A stretch of DNA of 64,000 nt from contig NC_016524.1 in assembly GCF_000236905.1 (NCBI RefSeq), positions 790,351 to 854,350 of the forward strand. The letters run 5' to 3'. Source of the DNA: Tetrapisispora phaffii CBS 4417 (taxonomy: Eukaryota; Ascomycota; Saccharomycetes; Saccharomycetales; Saccharomycetaceae). Made by a program: the position numbers and the translations under genes. Below are positions 30,806 to 41,515 of this stretch, piece by piece; position 1 is the first letter of the stretch, and every line of letters starts with the position of its first letter. The notes under the pieces are model-generated. The model saw nothing but the letters and a program-made list of their open reading frames with translations. It did not search any database and was not told where the DNA came from.

Positions 30806-32560
30806 TTAATCTTGACTTAGATTTATTTTTTTCATTAATAAAGCTGTGTCACTAACACTTCTATGGTCATCTTTAGTGAAGTCAGTTTCAATTTTATCAG
30901 AACTGCTTTTTTGGGTATCTCTATTCTTAGGAGGGTTTGATTTATTAATCGTCTTGTTTGCAATAGTAGTCGGTATTTTATCACTATCATAAAGACTACT
31001 ACTTAATGAGATTTTGCTTGAATCGCCACTATTAATATACATGTCATTAGAGTTAATATGGGCAGAATCTATTTTTAAGGAATCAAATGCCTTTGTTATG
31101 CCCTTCACAGGAGATGTAGTTGACGATAAATCAACCATTGCGCCAGGCTCACCCAATAACAGGTCTTCCGACAGATATATATCTTCATTCTTATTTGATT
31201 TCACTGCTTCCTTTTGTGATTCAAATCTAGAATTATTATTCATTAAATCTTTGTTATCATAATTTTCATATTTTGATCCATAAAAGTCATCTAATTTATT
31301 ATAATCCAAATCATATTCTTTACTTTCAAAATTAAATCTACTATTATGTGCATTTGAAGCTGAACTCGGTCTTAACACAGACGATCTCTGTTGGAATGAA
31401 TGCAATGGAGTTGCGTTATTTGGCTTCGAAGCTGGTTGACTTGGAAAAGGAAGACCATTTAACTTTTGTTTATAGTGATATGATATTGGAGTGCCTGGAG
31501 TAGATATGGGTTTAGATGGAGAATGCAATTGTGAAGCCGGTGATAATAAAAAGGTAGAAGATAGTGAATTAGCCGATGATTTTTCTTTTACAGTCTGCGG
31601 TTGAACGGTTGCTGCAGAACTCAAAGGCAATTGTCTATTATAAGATCTCTGCTTTTGTTTGTTTATTTTTAAAGAATTATAAGGGCTTCTTGATAAAGTA
31701 TGAGTAAATGTTAGATTTGGATTTGGATTTTTCTCTGAAAATTGATTATTAAATAGATTAGTACCAGCTTCAGAATTTAACGAATAGTCTCCATTATTGC
31801 TATTATTGGAATGTTGATAACCACTGAAAAGCAGATTACTTGGTGTTATTAATCGTGAATGGCTTGGAGACTCTTCTTCATCATTATCGGGATGTTTCTT
31901 AAATTTTAATTCAGTGTATGGTCGGAGCGGTGATAATAATCCAGGATTATTTTGTTGTTTATCATTTCTGTTTTTATTACTTTTTGGACTGTTAGATATA
32001 TCAGACTCTGCGATATCAGACATCTCTTCTTCTTCAATTCTTGGCGTATGAAGTTGAAGAGTCTTTGCATCCAACAAAAATTCTAAATCTGCTGGAGCTG
32101 ATTCTGTTCTTCTATGTGCCTGGAATGACCCTGGCTTAGCCCGAAGAGCATCATCTAAATTGATTATAGCATCCGGAACGCCTTCGAATGGAGACGAAAA
32201 TGTTGGCTCCTCACTAGCAAAAAATCTAGGACTCTGAAATGGATTCTGACCACTGCTCAACATATTATTCTCACTACTACCTCCACTATTCTGCAAAGCT
32301 GAATGTTGCTCACTAATGTAAAGTTTAGGAGGCTCGTGGCTCGAGACTTTTGAATATTGAAGAGACTGGGCACTTAAAGGAGGTTGCAATAACTCAGGGG
32401 AATCTTGGCCTTGAAGTTGTTGTGGTTGTTTCAAAAATTCAAAGTCTCCCGAGATTGCAAAAGAGCGCTTATGGCGATGGCCTCTTCTTGAAGGTGTCAT
32501 TGCAGTATCTTGACTTGCAAACTTAGGAGCAGATACTGTCAAATTTTGAGTATCCAGCAT
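30806..32560 (-). CDS. LRE1: Lre1/Hlr1 family cell-wall and PKA pathway regulator
   Basis: Largely disordered protein; in S. cerevisiae Lre1 and its duplicate Hlr1 affect laminarinase resistance, cell-wall composition and the kinase Cbk1. Short conserved islands identify it: SRRGHRHKRSFAISGDFEFLKQP near the N-terminus (broken here as RGHRHKRSFAISGDFEF), SPRFFASEEPTFSSPFEGVP then DAIINLDDAL, RRTESAPADLEFLLDA, LLSPLRPY and LLGEPGAMVDLSS. I use the ATG at 32558-32560 (584 residues); the frame continues six codons to a TTG. Its order with APA and PBN1 matches YCL050C-YCL052C. Confidence 0.9.
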   Translation of the reverse strand: MLDTQNLTVSAPKFASQDTAMTPSRRGHRHKRSFAISGDFEFLKQPQQLQGQDSPELLQPPLSAQSLQYSKVSSHEPPKLYISEQHSALQNSGGSSENNMLSSGQNPFQSPRFFASEEPTFSSPFEGVPDAIINLDDALRAKPGSFQAHRRTESAPADLEFLLDAKTLQLHTPRIEEEEMSDIAESDISNSPKSNKNRNDKQQNNPGLLSPLRPYTELKFKKHPDNDEEESPSHSRLITPSNLLFSGYQHSNNSNNGDYSLNSEAGTNLFNNQFSEKNPNPNLTFTHTLSRSPYNSLKINKQKQRSYNRQLPLSSAATVQPQTVKEKSSANSLSSTFLLSPASQLHSPSKPISTPGTPISYHYKQKLNGLPFPSQPASKPNNATPLHSFQQRSSVLRPSSASNAHNSRFNFESKEYDLDYNKLDDFYGSKYENYDNKDLMNNNSRFESQKEAVKSNKNEDIYLSEDLLLGEPGAMVDLSSTTSPVKGITKAFDSLKIDSAHINSNDMYINSGDSSKISLSSSLYDSDKIPTTIANKTINKSNPPKNRDTQKSSSDKIETDFTKDDHRSVSDTALLMKKINLSQD

Positions 32561-33403
32561 ATGTAAAAAATATCTCAATTTTTTTTCTGAATGTAAAACG
32601 AATGTAAAAAGGGGGAAAACCTTATTAAAATTGCAAAAATATTTTTTTAGTTGCGAATAACGAATGACTTAAAGTTAGGTATAAGTAATACCAATGAATT
32701 ACAATAGTTTAAATTGTTATTATTGTGTAGTTGTGTAACACAATAATTATGTAACACTATTGCCTTTTTTTTATTTTCCCTCAGTACACTGAAACGTATA
32801 TCTGAAACGTATCTCCTCAATGGTTGGAATGAGACAATACAAAATGAAGCAACGTCTATGATTAGTCTCAAAACTTGGTTAGAAAGTAAATGAAAGGGAC
32901 TACAACTAATGCAAAAAATTTAATTAAAGTAAAACAATGTATGTATCGATTTTTAACCTCCTATTAAATTATGGGGACCCCGTGAACAGTTCCTCCTTTC
33001 AAAACCAGCAATAGATTAGGATCCGTAATTATATACAACGTATATGCTAACTTTGGGCTACTTGAAAGAATCAAATTAACCAAATTAAACACTTTTATAT
33101 GTCTCAAATATATATAGATAAATGTAAATTGTTGTTGTAAAAATCCACATATCTTTTAAGAGTAATAGAATATTTATAACACGACACGTAAAAAATGTTT
33201 TACAGTGAAAAATTCAGAAAGGCTAAGATGTTTAAAGAGCACAAAAGGTTAAATTAAACAGGGTTAAATGTGAAGCATATATAAGGTTTTAATACTTTTA
33301 ATCAAATTGTTTTATCAAGGAATAAATAGGAATGGAGGTTGCTTCGTTTTTTGAATTACTTTTATTTTGAGATCCTATCATAGCTACAAGTGCAAAATTT
33401 ACC
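32561..33403. promoter_or_regulatory. Divergent promoter LRE1 / PBN1
   Basis: 843 bp of AT-rich DNA between divergent starts. It has poly-T tracts and two short minus-strand frames without features. No recognised sites or RNA genes. Confidence 0.4.
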
Positions 33404-34732
33404 ATGTCGTTTAAGAATAGATTGACAGTACTGCTGAATGAAAAAGATACGTTTGATGAGTACATAAGTACCAACGACACTCACGTTAAAGTTAAAGGTA
33501 AGACAGACGGTATCCATTTACAACAAAGGTATACTATTGAAAGATCTGATGCGAGTACAAAGTTACCTGATGAGATTCTCCGTTTAACTTGGAGATCTAT
33601 TGATGGAATGAAACGTCCTTCTGTCATAGAACCTTTTTTAACCTTTGGGTTCAATGCTTATACTAATGTAAATTCTGAACTATTGGGTGACTACAGCAAT
33701 TCTGTCGATTCCAAAGTATACCATGTCTTTCATGGTGATTCGTTACTTGAGATGGAAAAGATTTTGTTAAAATATGAAGATATCCCAACAAAGTTGATAG
33801 ATTTCGATATGGGTAATGACTATGACATTATTATTGATAACAAATCGGTTCAGATTAACGAATATAAAATTTTGCATGAAAATGATATTTTCGAATATGG
33901 TAAAAGTGAATTTTTTGATTTCGATAAAATGGAAGCTGGGATCTTCAACTTAGAGTCACAGGATGATATTGACACTAATCTTGGTGGGATTAGCTGTATT
34001 TGGAGGGCTGAGGATAATAATATTGAGAAATGTCAAAAAACAATGCTCTTATTTAAATCAGGCCATATCGAAAAGGACCAGAGAAATGAAAAAAATATCA
34101 TTGAGATTGAACAACCTGTAGGTTTGCATCCAAAGTTATTAGTAAACTTAACCGATATAAGAGTATCAGATGACCAATGTAACATTTACATGTTCCTTCA
34201 GCTTCCACTTGAAATATTTGTCGATCAATATCAATCGGACCCTTTTTTCCTATTTGGAGAACATGATTTAGAATTACCATCTTATAAATTAAAAGATAAA
34301 GCTTGGGGTTCTGAAACACTATTTGAACTTGAACCAGGGATGGTCAATGAAATAACTTTGCACTCAAGATACGTAGAACCGTTTAGTAATTTATCAGAAA
34401 ATTTAAACATGGATGATCATTTTATAAGTCATATAGAACCAATTGTATTTGAAGAATGTGCTACAGGTGCACTTAATCTAAAGTCTAATCCATTTTATTC
34501 AAAAAATCTTGGTTTAGAAGCATTTTTTACTGAGGATACTATTTTCAAGCATATAGAGACAAAATCTTTTAATATTCCAATTCCAAGACCAAATTCATCA
34601 GAATACGAAGCAACTGTTTATATTACAGTATTCTGCCTTGTCACATCTATAATATATTTACTTTACAAGATGTTTGGGAAATTGTCAAGCAAACCTACAA
34701 CAATTGATAATTCGTCAACTGAGATTAAATAA
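33404..34732 (+). CDS. PBN1: GPI mannosyltransferase I subunit Pbn1
   Basis: ER type I-like membrane protein, partner of Gpi14 in adding the first mannose of the GPI anchor (PIG-X family). The 442 residues (S. cerevisiae YCL052C 416) form a large lumenal domain ending in a single C-terminal membrane span (ATVYITVFCLVTSIIYLLY) with a short tail. The conserved PIG-X region contains FQLPLEIF-like MFLQLPLEIFVDQYQ, DLELPSYKLKDKAWGSE and LHSRYVEP. Synteny with LRE1 and SPB1 is exact. Confidence 0.9.
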   Translation: MSFKNRLTVLLNEKDTFDEYISTNDTHVKVKGKTDGIHLQQRYTIERSDASTKLPDEILRLTWRSIDGMKRPSVIEPFLTFGFNAYTNVNSELLGDYSNSVDSKVYHVFHGDSLLEMEKILLKYEDIPTKLIDFDMGNDYDIIIDNKSVQINEYKILHENDIFEYGKSEFFDFDKMEAGIFNLESQDDIDTNLGGISCIWRAEDNNIEKCQKTMLLFKSGHIEKDQRNEKNIIEIEQPVGLHPKLLVNLTDIRVSDDQCNIYMFLQLPLEIFVDQYQSDPFFLFGEHDLELPSYKLKDKAWGSETLFELEPGMVNEITLHSRYVEPFSNLSENLNMDDHFISHIEPIVFEECATGALNLKSNPFYSKNLGLEAFFTEDTIFKHIETKSFNIPIPRPNSSEYEATVYITVFCLVTSIIYLLYKMFGKLSSKPTTIDNSSTEIK

Positions 34733-34884
34733 CTGGAAGGTAAAATATCTTATCATTTACAATATCAAAAATAATTAATAAATGAAAACTTAAAATCATA
34801 TATTATAGATTATATTTTATAATACACTATATATTTTTATATTGAAATACTGTACAATGGATGAGTTATGCATTATTAAATATT

Positions 34885-37413
34885 TTATTTTTTGTGATGC
34901 TTCTTGGCAATACGTTTTAATGCCCTATGTTCGTTCTTTAAGACACCATCCACCATCTTATACTTACCCTTAACACCCTTTGGTCTACCGGCTAACCCTC
35001 TATTCTTACCACTGGCAACGACTAAAGTAACCTTAGGCTTCCTAACTGGTTTCTTTGAAACTTTACGCATCAATTTAGTAATTTCATCAGCTTTATCCTT
35101 TTCAGATTTATCAGTATTATCATTGATTAAACCAGCCTTCTTCTTTATTCTTTCCAAACGAGCAACAGAACGCATCTTCTTTCTAGCTTTAGCTTCAAGA
35201 ACCTTCTTGATAGGACGAGCATTCAATGCTTTAATCTTTTCTTTTATGGCCATAGCAGCTTCCTTAGTAATTGGTCTGTTAATCTTGGAATGCTCCTTTT
35301 CATCTTCAAGGAACCAATCAGGTAGGTTATCAACGTCTCTGAATGCATATCTATTGAAACCTTCATTTACCAAATCATGTTTGGTTTTTTGACCTAGAGC
35401 TAGTTGATGTGCTAATGTCATAGCTTCAACAGTAGCAATATCGATATCTTTAGAATGTTTTTCCTTTTCAGTTTGCTTTTTTTCCTCATCAGAATCATAG
35501 TCAGAATCAATTTCATCTTCATGGTTGTATGTGTTTGAAACAACTTCAAAATCGGAATCATCGCTGCTGTCATCATCACTACTGTCAACTTCCTTTTCTT
35601 CTTTTTCTTCCTTTTCTACTTGATCATGTTTTCTCTTCTTGGAAAGTTTAGTAAAGTCACCAACTGATTCTGAACTGATATCAGTTGATGGTTTAGATGG
35701 TAAATCTGGAGTGACATTTTTGAAGATAGGATCGCTAAATAACATCTTTGCTTGACTACTTAGCTTAGAACCATCAGATTCGCTCTTTATTTTGGAAATC
35801 AAATTGTTGATACCCTCATCGTCGTCAGAGTCTGATAAAATGTCGTCGTCTTCTTCTTCGATATAATCTTTTTCTTCCTTAGCATCTTCTTCATCCTCAC
35901 CATTCTTTGAATCGGTGAATCCAGTCCATTCATCTTCATTGTCACCACCACGAGCTTGTTTTGCCTTAAATCTAGCATCTCTTTCTGACTTTCTCTGTTT
36001 GAAGTCGGCATACATCGAGTTTAATTGAGATTCCAAATCATCAGCTTCACCTGCAGCATCTTTATCCTTTAGCACAATACTTTCATCGATATGAATATCA
36101 TTATCATGTGCTAATTCTTCTTCAGTGAAAACCATTCTTTTCTTACCTCTAGCTAATTTATCTAGAATACCTGTCTTTTCGGCAGATTTAAGGTTGAATA
36201 AAGATTCTCTACCAATACTGGCAGCTTCAATACCAATGTCAGCAGGAGTTAACATATTCATTTGCATTCTGATTAATTCTTTCTGTTTGGACTCATTCTT
36301 CTTTCTCTTTTCCCTTCTTAGGTTCAATCTTTGTCTTTCTTGCATAGCACTTAATTCCTTATCAATTTGCTCTTCTTCAGTTAATGGATTGACTTCGACT
36401 TCGACTTCTTCTTCTTTATCGATACCTAATAAATCTCTAGCGGCTTTTCTCCATTTCAAGATCATCTTGAAATCTTTCTTACCTAAAACTTTTAAATCTT
36501 CGATACAAGCTAAAAATTCCGTACTTGTTTGTTTCATTTTCTTTAGAATCTTCCATTGGTGATCTTCTTTGTCATATGTAAATTTATTGTTTTCTCCTAA
36601 TAATGTTATAGGATCCTCTGTATTCACAAAATCCATAATTGGCAATTCATGATATAGTAAATAGTCACCTTCTTCGTAACCTTGTCTCTTTCTGACTTTC
36701 TTTTCTGGGTTATAAATTTTGGATTCCATGTTTGCTGGACCATCAGGTAATTCTTCAAAAACTTCTCTAGGATCCAATATTCTGGGATCTAACTTTTTTG
36801 GTGCTTTGAAGTTCTTACAGACCACGAAAATTTCAGCAGAGACATTTCTTGAAGCAGGAGGTTTGGTAGCTTCGACTTTATCGAATAGTTGTTGGAACAC
36901 CCAAATCAATTTGTTATAATCCTTGGATCTGAAAATCTTAGTAACAAAAGTACCACCAACAACCAAATTTTCAACAGCTAGTTTCAAAGCTTGTAAAGTT
37001 AAATGAGATTGAGTGAACGCATCTTGAACCCAACCCAAACCAACATTTGGAGCACCATCATGTAAAACAGTATCAGCTTTCCACGTTTTCATATGCCCTC
37101 TCAACTTCGATCTACAATCTTCGGTAGTAATATCACTTTGGAAGGTAATAACGTTTGGCATTGACTTCATTGGAACGATATCAACACCAATAATTAAAGA
37201 ATTGACGGGGCATAATTTAGAGGCAACTTGACACCATGAACCCGGAGCAGCACATAAATCGATAACCACTTTAGATTTTTCCAAAAAATGACCATACTTT
37301 TCATTGATCTGAATAATCTTGAAAGAAGAACGAGCACGATAACCCTTCTCTTTGGCAAGATAATAGTATCTATCTAAACGACCTTTACTATTTTTCTTTT
37401 GAGTCTTACCCAT
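34885..37413 (-). CDS. SPB1: AdoMet-dependent rRNA methyltransferase Spb1
   Basis: Nucleolar 2'-O-methyltransferase of 25S rRNA (G2922) and 60S assembly factor. The FtsJ domain at the N-terminus carries Lys32 (SSFKIIQ), the AdoMet motif DLCAAPGSWCQVAS beginning at Asp52, GVDIVP and the second acidic block DTVLHDGAPNVG. A DUF3381 region, long acidic stretches and a C-terminal Spb1 domain rich in Lys/Arg follow (ITKEAAMAIKEKIKALNARP, VASGKNRGLAGRPKGVKGKY). At 842 residues it matches S. cerevisiae (841). Confidence 0.97.
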   Translation of the reverse strand: MGKTQKKNSKGRLDRYYYLAKEKGYRARSSFKIIQINEKYGHFLEKSKVVIDLCAAPGSWCQVASKLCPVNSLIIGVDIVPMKSMPNVITFQSDITTEDCRSKLRGHMKTWKADTVLHDGAPNVGLGWVQDAFTQSHLTLQALKLAVENLVVGGTFVTKIFRSKDYNKLIWVFQQLFDKVEATKPPASRNVSAEIFVVCKNFKAPKKLDPRILDPREVFEELPDGPANMESKIYNPEKKVRKRQGYEEGDYLLYHELPIMDFVNTEDPITLLGENNKFTYDKEDHQWKILKKMKQTSTEFLACIEDLKVLGKKDFKMILKWRKAARDLLGIDKEEEVEVEVNPLTEEEQIDKELSAMQERQRLNLRREKRKKNESKQKELIRMQMNMLTPADIGIEAASIGRESLFNLKSAEKTGILDKLARGKKRMVFTEEELAHDNDIHIDESIVLKDKDAAGEADDLESQLNSMYADFKQRKSERDARFKAKQARGGDNEDEWTGFTDSKNGEDEEDAKEEKDYIEEEDDDILSDSDDDEGINNLISKIKSESDGSKLSSQAKMLFSDPIFKNVTPDLPSKPSTDISSESVGDFTKLSKKRKHDQVEKEEKEEKEVDSSDDDSSDDSDFEVVSNTYNHEDEIDSDYDSDEEKKQTEKEKHSKDIDIATVEAMTLAHQLALGQKTKHDLVNEGFNRYAFRDVDNLPDWFLEDEKEHSKINRPITKEAAMAIKEKIKALNARPIKKVLEAKARKKMRSVARLERIKKKAGLINDNTDKSEKDKADEITKLMRKVSKKPVRKPKVTLVVASGKNRGLAGRPKGVKGKYKMVDGVLKNEHRALKRIAKKHHKK

Positions 37414-38567
37414 AGTGAAATTTGTCTTGATCTTACTCTTATATCCTTACCTCAAAACAAGATATACAAACAGTGTAAACAAGATATAGAAATAGAAATA
37501 GAACAACTATATGAATGATAGAATGGAATAATATGATATCAACAACTTATTAACAAAACTATGAACGTTATGTTAAACAATCTTAAGCTCATCTCATCTC
37601 TTTTACACTTAACTTCTTGGAGGCTTTAGCACCTGCTCATCGCTAAAATCAAATATTTTACTTTTTTAACAGTGACAGAAAAAATTTTCACTGTGCATGT
37701 TACCCGCCTCTGGACGCAAGCTGACGTCTCATGTGTATGGTATTCGAGATGCTGTCTGCGCTCAATGGTGGGTATGGGTGAGTGACACTAAAGCTCTTAC
37801 TGTTTGTGACGCTGGTGACGTGACAGGATTTGTAATTAATACTACTGGTAACTGATTGTCACCAATATTTTTATGTAGGTTGTACAACAATGCTAACAAT
37901 GTTTGGCTCAAGTTAAAGTAAGAACAGAGGTCTGTTTATTAGTTTAATTTAGAATTCTTTCTCTTGCTGCTGGACGCATCCACCGATATTAAGAAATATC
38001 GTATTTGTGAATATATCTCTAGGACTTCTTGTAAACTGTATTTTTGTTTGAATAACGATCTTCACTGTTTGGAGAGCTTTATAATATAAATAAAAGTCCT
38101 CCTCTCCTTGGAAAGTTTATTGAGTTCAAATGTTCTGTGACGTATTTCTCTATTTAACATGACGTACAATATGTAATACAGAGAGTATTGTTAACTTCCA
38201 ATGATAACTCATCGATTTTACTCGGTCTTGCAATGTTAAGAGTCATTTTATTTATATTTTCTATGAAGAATACATCATTTGACTGTTTTATAACAAACAG
38301 AAAAATAATAATTCTAGTGAACAAAACATAAATAAGGAATTTTTGTGTTAAGAATTCACCGTGGTACTTTTTATTGAAACGTTAATATATAGTCAAAATA
38401 CGAATAGACAAAGCTATATATGAAACATATTATATAAATATGGGTATGCATTTTTTATTTGGGGAAATTTAATGGACTCGAGTCTTTTGAAGCTAATTAT
38501 GACGCTAGTCTTTAGTATCATTTTTTCCACAATATTTAATATTTTTGATTTTTATTTAGCAAATTGG
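37414..38567. promoter_or_regulatory. SPB1 upstream region with PAC, RRPE and Reb1 motifs
   Basis: 1,154 bp between the SPB1 start and the KAR4 stop. The near half is a ribosome-biogenesis promoter: a PAC motif (CTCATCGC, minus-strand GCGATGAG) at 37636-37643, an RRPE (TGAAAATTTTTTC on the minus strand) at 37678-37690 and a Reb1 site TTACCCG at 37700-37706, all 220-290 bp before SPB1. The distal part (37.8-38.5 kb) shows no gene, tRNA or snoRNA that I could recognise. Confidence 0.65.
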
Positions 38568-39530
38568 TTACTGGGCCTTTTGAATTGGACTCTTCGGACG
38601 TAAGTTTTCAATCTCTGCCTTTATTGGTATATTTGTACCGATTTTTGAAATTTCCTTTTTATAATCGGATGCATCGAAATTATCTAACATGACATCGGGA
38701 CTCATTATCACCCACCCAGGTCTTAGTCTGACTGGTTTTTCGAATCCAGTTCGAGTTGGAATTATATGCAATCTTCTAGTGGCAGTAGAAAAATTTTCTG
38801 CTACTCTATATAAATCTGACGGAACTGCTCCATCTCTATTATTTTCTTTTTCAATGCACAAATCAGTATCAACATTACAATGAATTAAATGGCCATCTGT
38901 AGATCTTCTAACGGTCCCTGTAATGCACATCCAACAATGCCATTGCATTTTTTCGAATAAAGCTTTGTCATCATTATCTAAACCTGGGTAGAAAGGTGAA
39001 TTTTTATCGACTGGAATGAAAACCAACTCTTCACTTCTTCTAAATTTTTTTGCCCAAAGTTCCGTGTTCATTAATCTTGTCAATTCATTAATTTTATGAA
39101 CACTTGCCCATATAAATAAAAATCCAGGTTTGGAAACCAGCTTATCTAAAGGCAACTGAGTCAACAAGGGATAGATGAATTGGTTATCAGATAAACAACC
39201 AATCATGACAATATCGAAATTTATTTTATCTTTGTGAATCCATTGATTTAATTTTGGGACCATCTGATCCAGCCCAATTTTACAACCATACGGTTTCGAA
39301 GAATACTCTAATATTTGCTTCTCTTTGATCTCCAATAATCTTTTCAATTTAGGATATCCCTCTACGGTATTTTCGATATTAGCAACATATTTTTGTGGGA
39401 ATGATTTTCTATGCACATAATTATTGGAATAGTCATTTGAGTGGAATTTCTTAGCAGGTTTGAAACTGACATGCTTAGTTTTTGGTGGTGTTCCTGCTTT
39501 AGAATCTAAATACAAATCATCAGTAAACAT
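38568..39530 (-). CDS. KAR4: Karyogamy transcription/RNA factor Kar4
   Basis: Mating- and meiosis-specific MT-A70 family member (METTL14-like, non-catalytic) that assists Ste12 for karyogamy genes and joins the mRNA m6A writer complex in meiosis. Recognisable blocks are FDIVMIGCLSDNQFIYPLL, PGFLFIWASVHKINELTRLMN, HCWMCITGTVRRSTDGHLIHCNVDTD (broken after HLIHC), IIPTRTGFEKPVRLRPGWVI and SPDVMLDNFD. I use the ATG at 39528-39530; a GTG lies one codon upstream. Length 320 (S. cerevisiae 335). A cluster of pheromone-response elements lies upstream. Confidence 0.93.
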   Translation of the reverse strand: MFTDDLYLDSKAGTPPKTKHVSFKPAKKFHSNDYSNNYVHRKSFPQKYVANIENTVEGYPKLKRLLEIKEKQILEYSSKPYGCKIGLDQMVPKLNQWIHKDKINFDIVMIGCLSDNQFIYPLLTQLPLDKLVSKPGFLFIWASVHKINELTRLMNTELWAKKFRRSEELVFIPVDKNSPFYPGLDNDDKALFEKMQWHCWMCITGTVRRSTDGHLIHCNVDTDLCIEKENNRDGAVPSDLYRVAENFSTATRRLHIIPTRTGFEKPVRLRPGWVIMSPDVMLDNFDASDYKKEISKIGTNIPIKAEIENLRPKSPIQKAQ

Positions 39531-39894
39531 CACGATAGTAAAACAAAAGAAAATATATGGTATGTAGCTGCGTGTTAATCCAATCGTGTTAGTGCTTTAC
39601 TTATTTGTGTGTATGAACAAAAATAAAATTGCTAGCACTAACAGATAGAAAATATAAATGTGCAATAAGGTATCCTTTATATACAAGTATATATATATAT
39701 TATGCACCTTCAATATTTGTAGAAGGATTGTTTCATAAAGGTATTATAAAACTCATCTGCGTAGCAACAACTATTTATATTTATATAGAGATCTCTCTTT
39801 ATTTTAGTTGTAAGCGTTTAAGGAAGTGGCAGGTTTTGAGGTTCGCGTATTAAGAGATCACCGGTAGCGAGAAAAATCAAAAAGCGTTCCACTT

Positions 39895-39991
39895 TGAAAC
39901 TTCTGAAACATATTTGAATCGTTTTTGGTTTTAGAAAGTTTCAGTTAATAAACCATTGAAGGTAGTCAAATATAATGTTGAAACGTGAAAC
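39895..39991. promoter_or_regulatory. Cluster of pheromone response elements upstream of KAR4
   Basis: Five Ste12-type TGAAAC cores lie within 97 bp: 39895-39900, 39904-39910 (full TGAAACA), 39938-39943 (reverse strand), 39979-39984 and 39986-39991. They are 365-460 bp upstream of KAR4. KAR4 is pheromone-induced through Ste12 in S. cerevisiae, so the cluster fits. The rest of the 869-bp gap (39531-40399) is AT-rich with poly-T tracts and no gene. Confidence 0.7.
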
Positions 39992-40399
39992 CTTTGTTGA
40001 GAAAGAACATTTATATATGGAGATTATTATATATTTAGTTTTTAATGGTATTTAAAAGTTATTTTATTTATACATAGTGATGAATGGCAGTCGTTTATGC
40101 TTGAAGATTGATTTTATTTTTACTTATTTTCTATTTACTGACTTAGTATAATTAAATTAAATCTCTGTTTAGTATTTATTTTTATTTTTTACAAATTTAT
40201 TCCCAATTTCCCCAGAATACATTACATTATACATGAATGAATGTAATATATTTTTATTTTGTACCTGTATGTATGCGTAGTGTAAACAATTAATTGTTTT
40301 TATATTTGATTTTTTTTTTTCATTTTTGATCTTTTTATTGTTTTTTTAGTTACTTGTTAATTTTTTTGGAATTCTTAGATTGATTGAACTTGAATCGGA

Positions 40400-41515
40400 T
40401 TACACTTCTCTATAAAATCTGCCCATTTCTAATTCTTCGATCGCAGACTCGATGACGTCATCATCATCGTCATCTTCCATCATTTCCACAGCGTTGTATT
40501 TCAGCATATCCCAACGTCTCCAGAAATCAACACAGTCTTGATATTCATTTGAATCATAAATATCCTCCAAATCTTCTTTTGCTCTAGCCAATCTACATTT
40601 CAGCGATTGTAATTTCACCGAATCTGGTAGATTCGAAACGGTTCTCACATCCGAGCCGCTATCGGTTTCATATTCTGTGATATTTGTTACTTCCGATTTA
40701 TAGTCTTCGTAATCGGATTCACAACTGTAATCCGATCCTTCTTCAAGTTCATTATCGGTAAGAACCAATGGCTTACAGGTGTTTGAATTAAATGACTTTA
40801 TTTGTTTATTTGTTACTTTTGGCTTCATAGATAGAAAATCATCATTGGACGTGGTCCTATCACTGTTAGTGCCAATTGTAGTTGTATTGTAAGATACTGG
40901 TGAGTTCGAAGACAAAGAAGCAGGTGAAATTGGGTAATTGTTTTTATTGCTTGAATCGCCATAGACCAGCGCCTCAGCATTTGCAGTAGTATTACAATAA
41001 CGTCCCCAGACTTCATCTATACATTGTGTGATGTAATCAAAACAGCGCTCCCTTGCAACTAAATCATCTCTGAAAAGTTGTGAATGTTTTCTTTGAGAAA
41101 CCGAGAACGAGCCAGATCTTGAATTTATAGATGACCTCCTTATAGTTTCATCTTTTATGCTATTGTCATTATTATTGTCATTATTGTTGGTATTAGTAAT
41201 AGTATTAGTATCATTAAAATCGTTAGAATCAGTATTATATCTATAATTACTCGATGATTTTGTAAATACACCTAAATTTTCATCTGAGTCCATACTTGTA
41301 GTATTTTGATCTGAGCATGAATATTGTTTTATAAAATTCTTATAATTTTGCAAACCAACATCAGCGCTTCCATTTTTCGAAGAAGAAGAAGAAGCATTGG
41401 ATGACACTTTACTACTAGTATTATTATCAGTTAATTTAAAAACCAATTCTTTTTTCTTATAATCTGGTCCACTGATATTCACATCAGAACAAATACGCTT
41501 AAATGAGACAGCCAT
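40400..41515 (-). CDS. Uncharacterised acidic protein between KAR4 and PEX34
   Basis: I do not recognise this 371-residue protein. It is mostly disordered and Ser/Asn/Asp-rich, with an Asn/Asp/Thr run at about residues 97-120. Two ordered islands stand out: ARERCFDYITQCIDEVWGRY followed by CNTTANAEALVYG (about residues 153-185), and a C-terminal helical part with LKCRLARAKEDLEDIYDSNE, FWRRWDMLKYNAVEMM, an Asp run and the end EELEMGRFYREV. No signal peptide or membrane span is visible. S. cerevisiae has no gene between KAR4 (YCL055W) and PEX34 (YCL056C), so this is either an ancestral gene lost there or one retained on the sister segment. Confidence 0.75.
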   Translation of the reverse strand: MAVSFKRICSDVNISGPDYKKKELVFKLTDNNTSSKVSSNASSSSSKNGSADVGLQNYKNFIKQYSCSDQNTTSMDSDENLGVFTKSSSNYRYNTDSNDFNDTNTITNTNNNDNNNDNSIKDETIRRSSINSRSGSFSVSQRKHSQLFRDDLVARERCFDYITQCIDEVWGRYCNTTANAEALVYGDSSNKNNYPISPASLSSNSPVSYNTTTIGTNSDRTTSNDDFLSMKPKVTNKQIKSFNSNTCKPLVLTDNELEEGSDYSCESDYEDYKSEVTNITEYETDSGSDVRTVSNLPDSVKLQSLKCRLARAKEDLEDIYDSNEYQDCVDFWRRWDMLKYNAVEMMEDDDDDDVIESAIEELEMGRFYREV

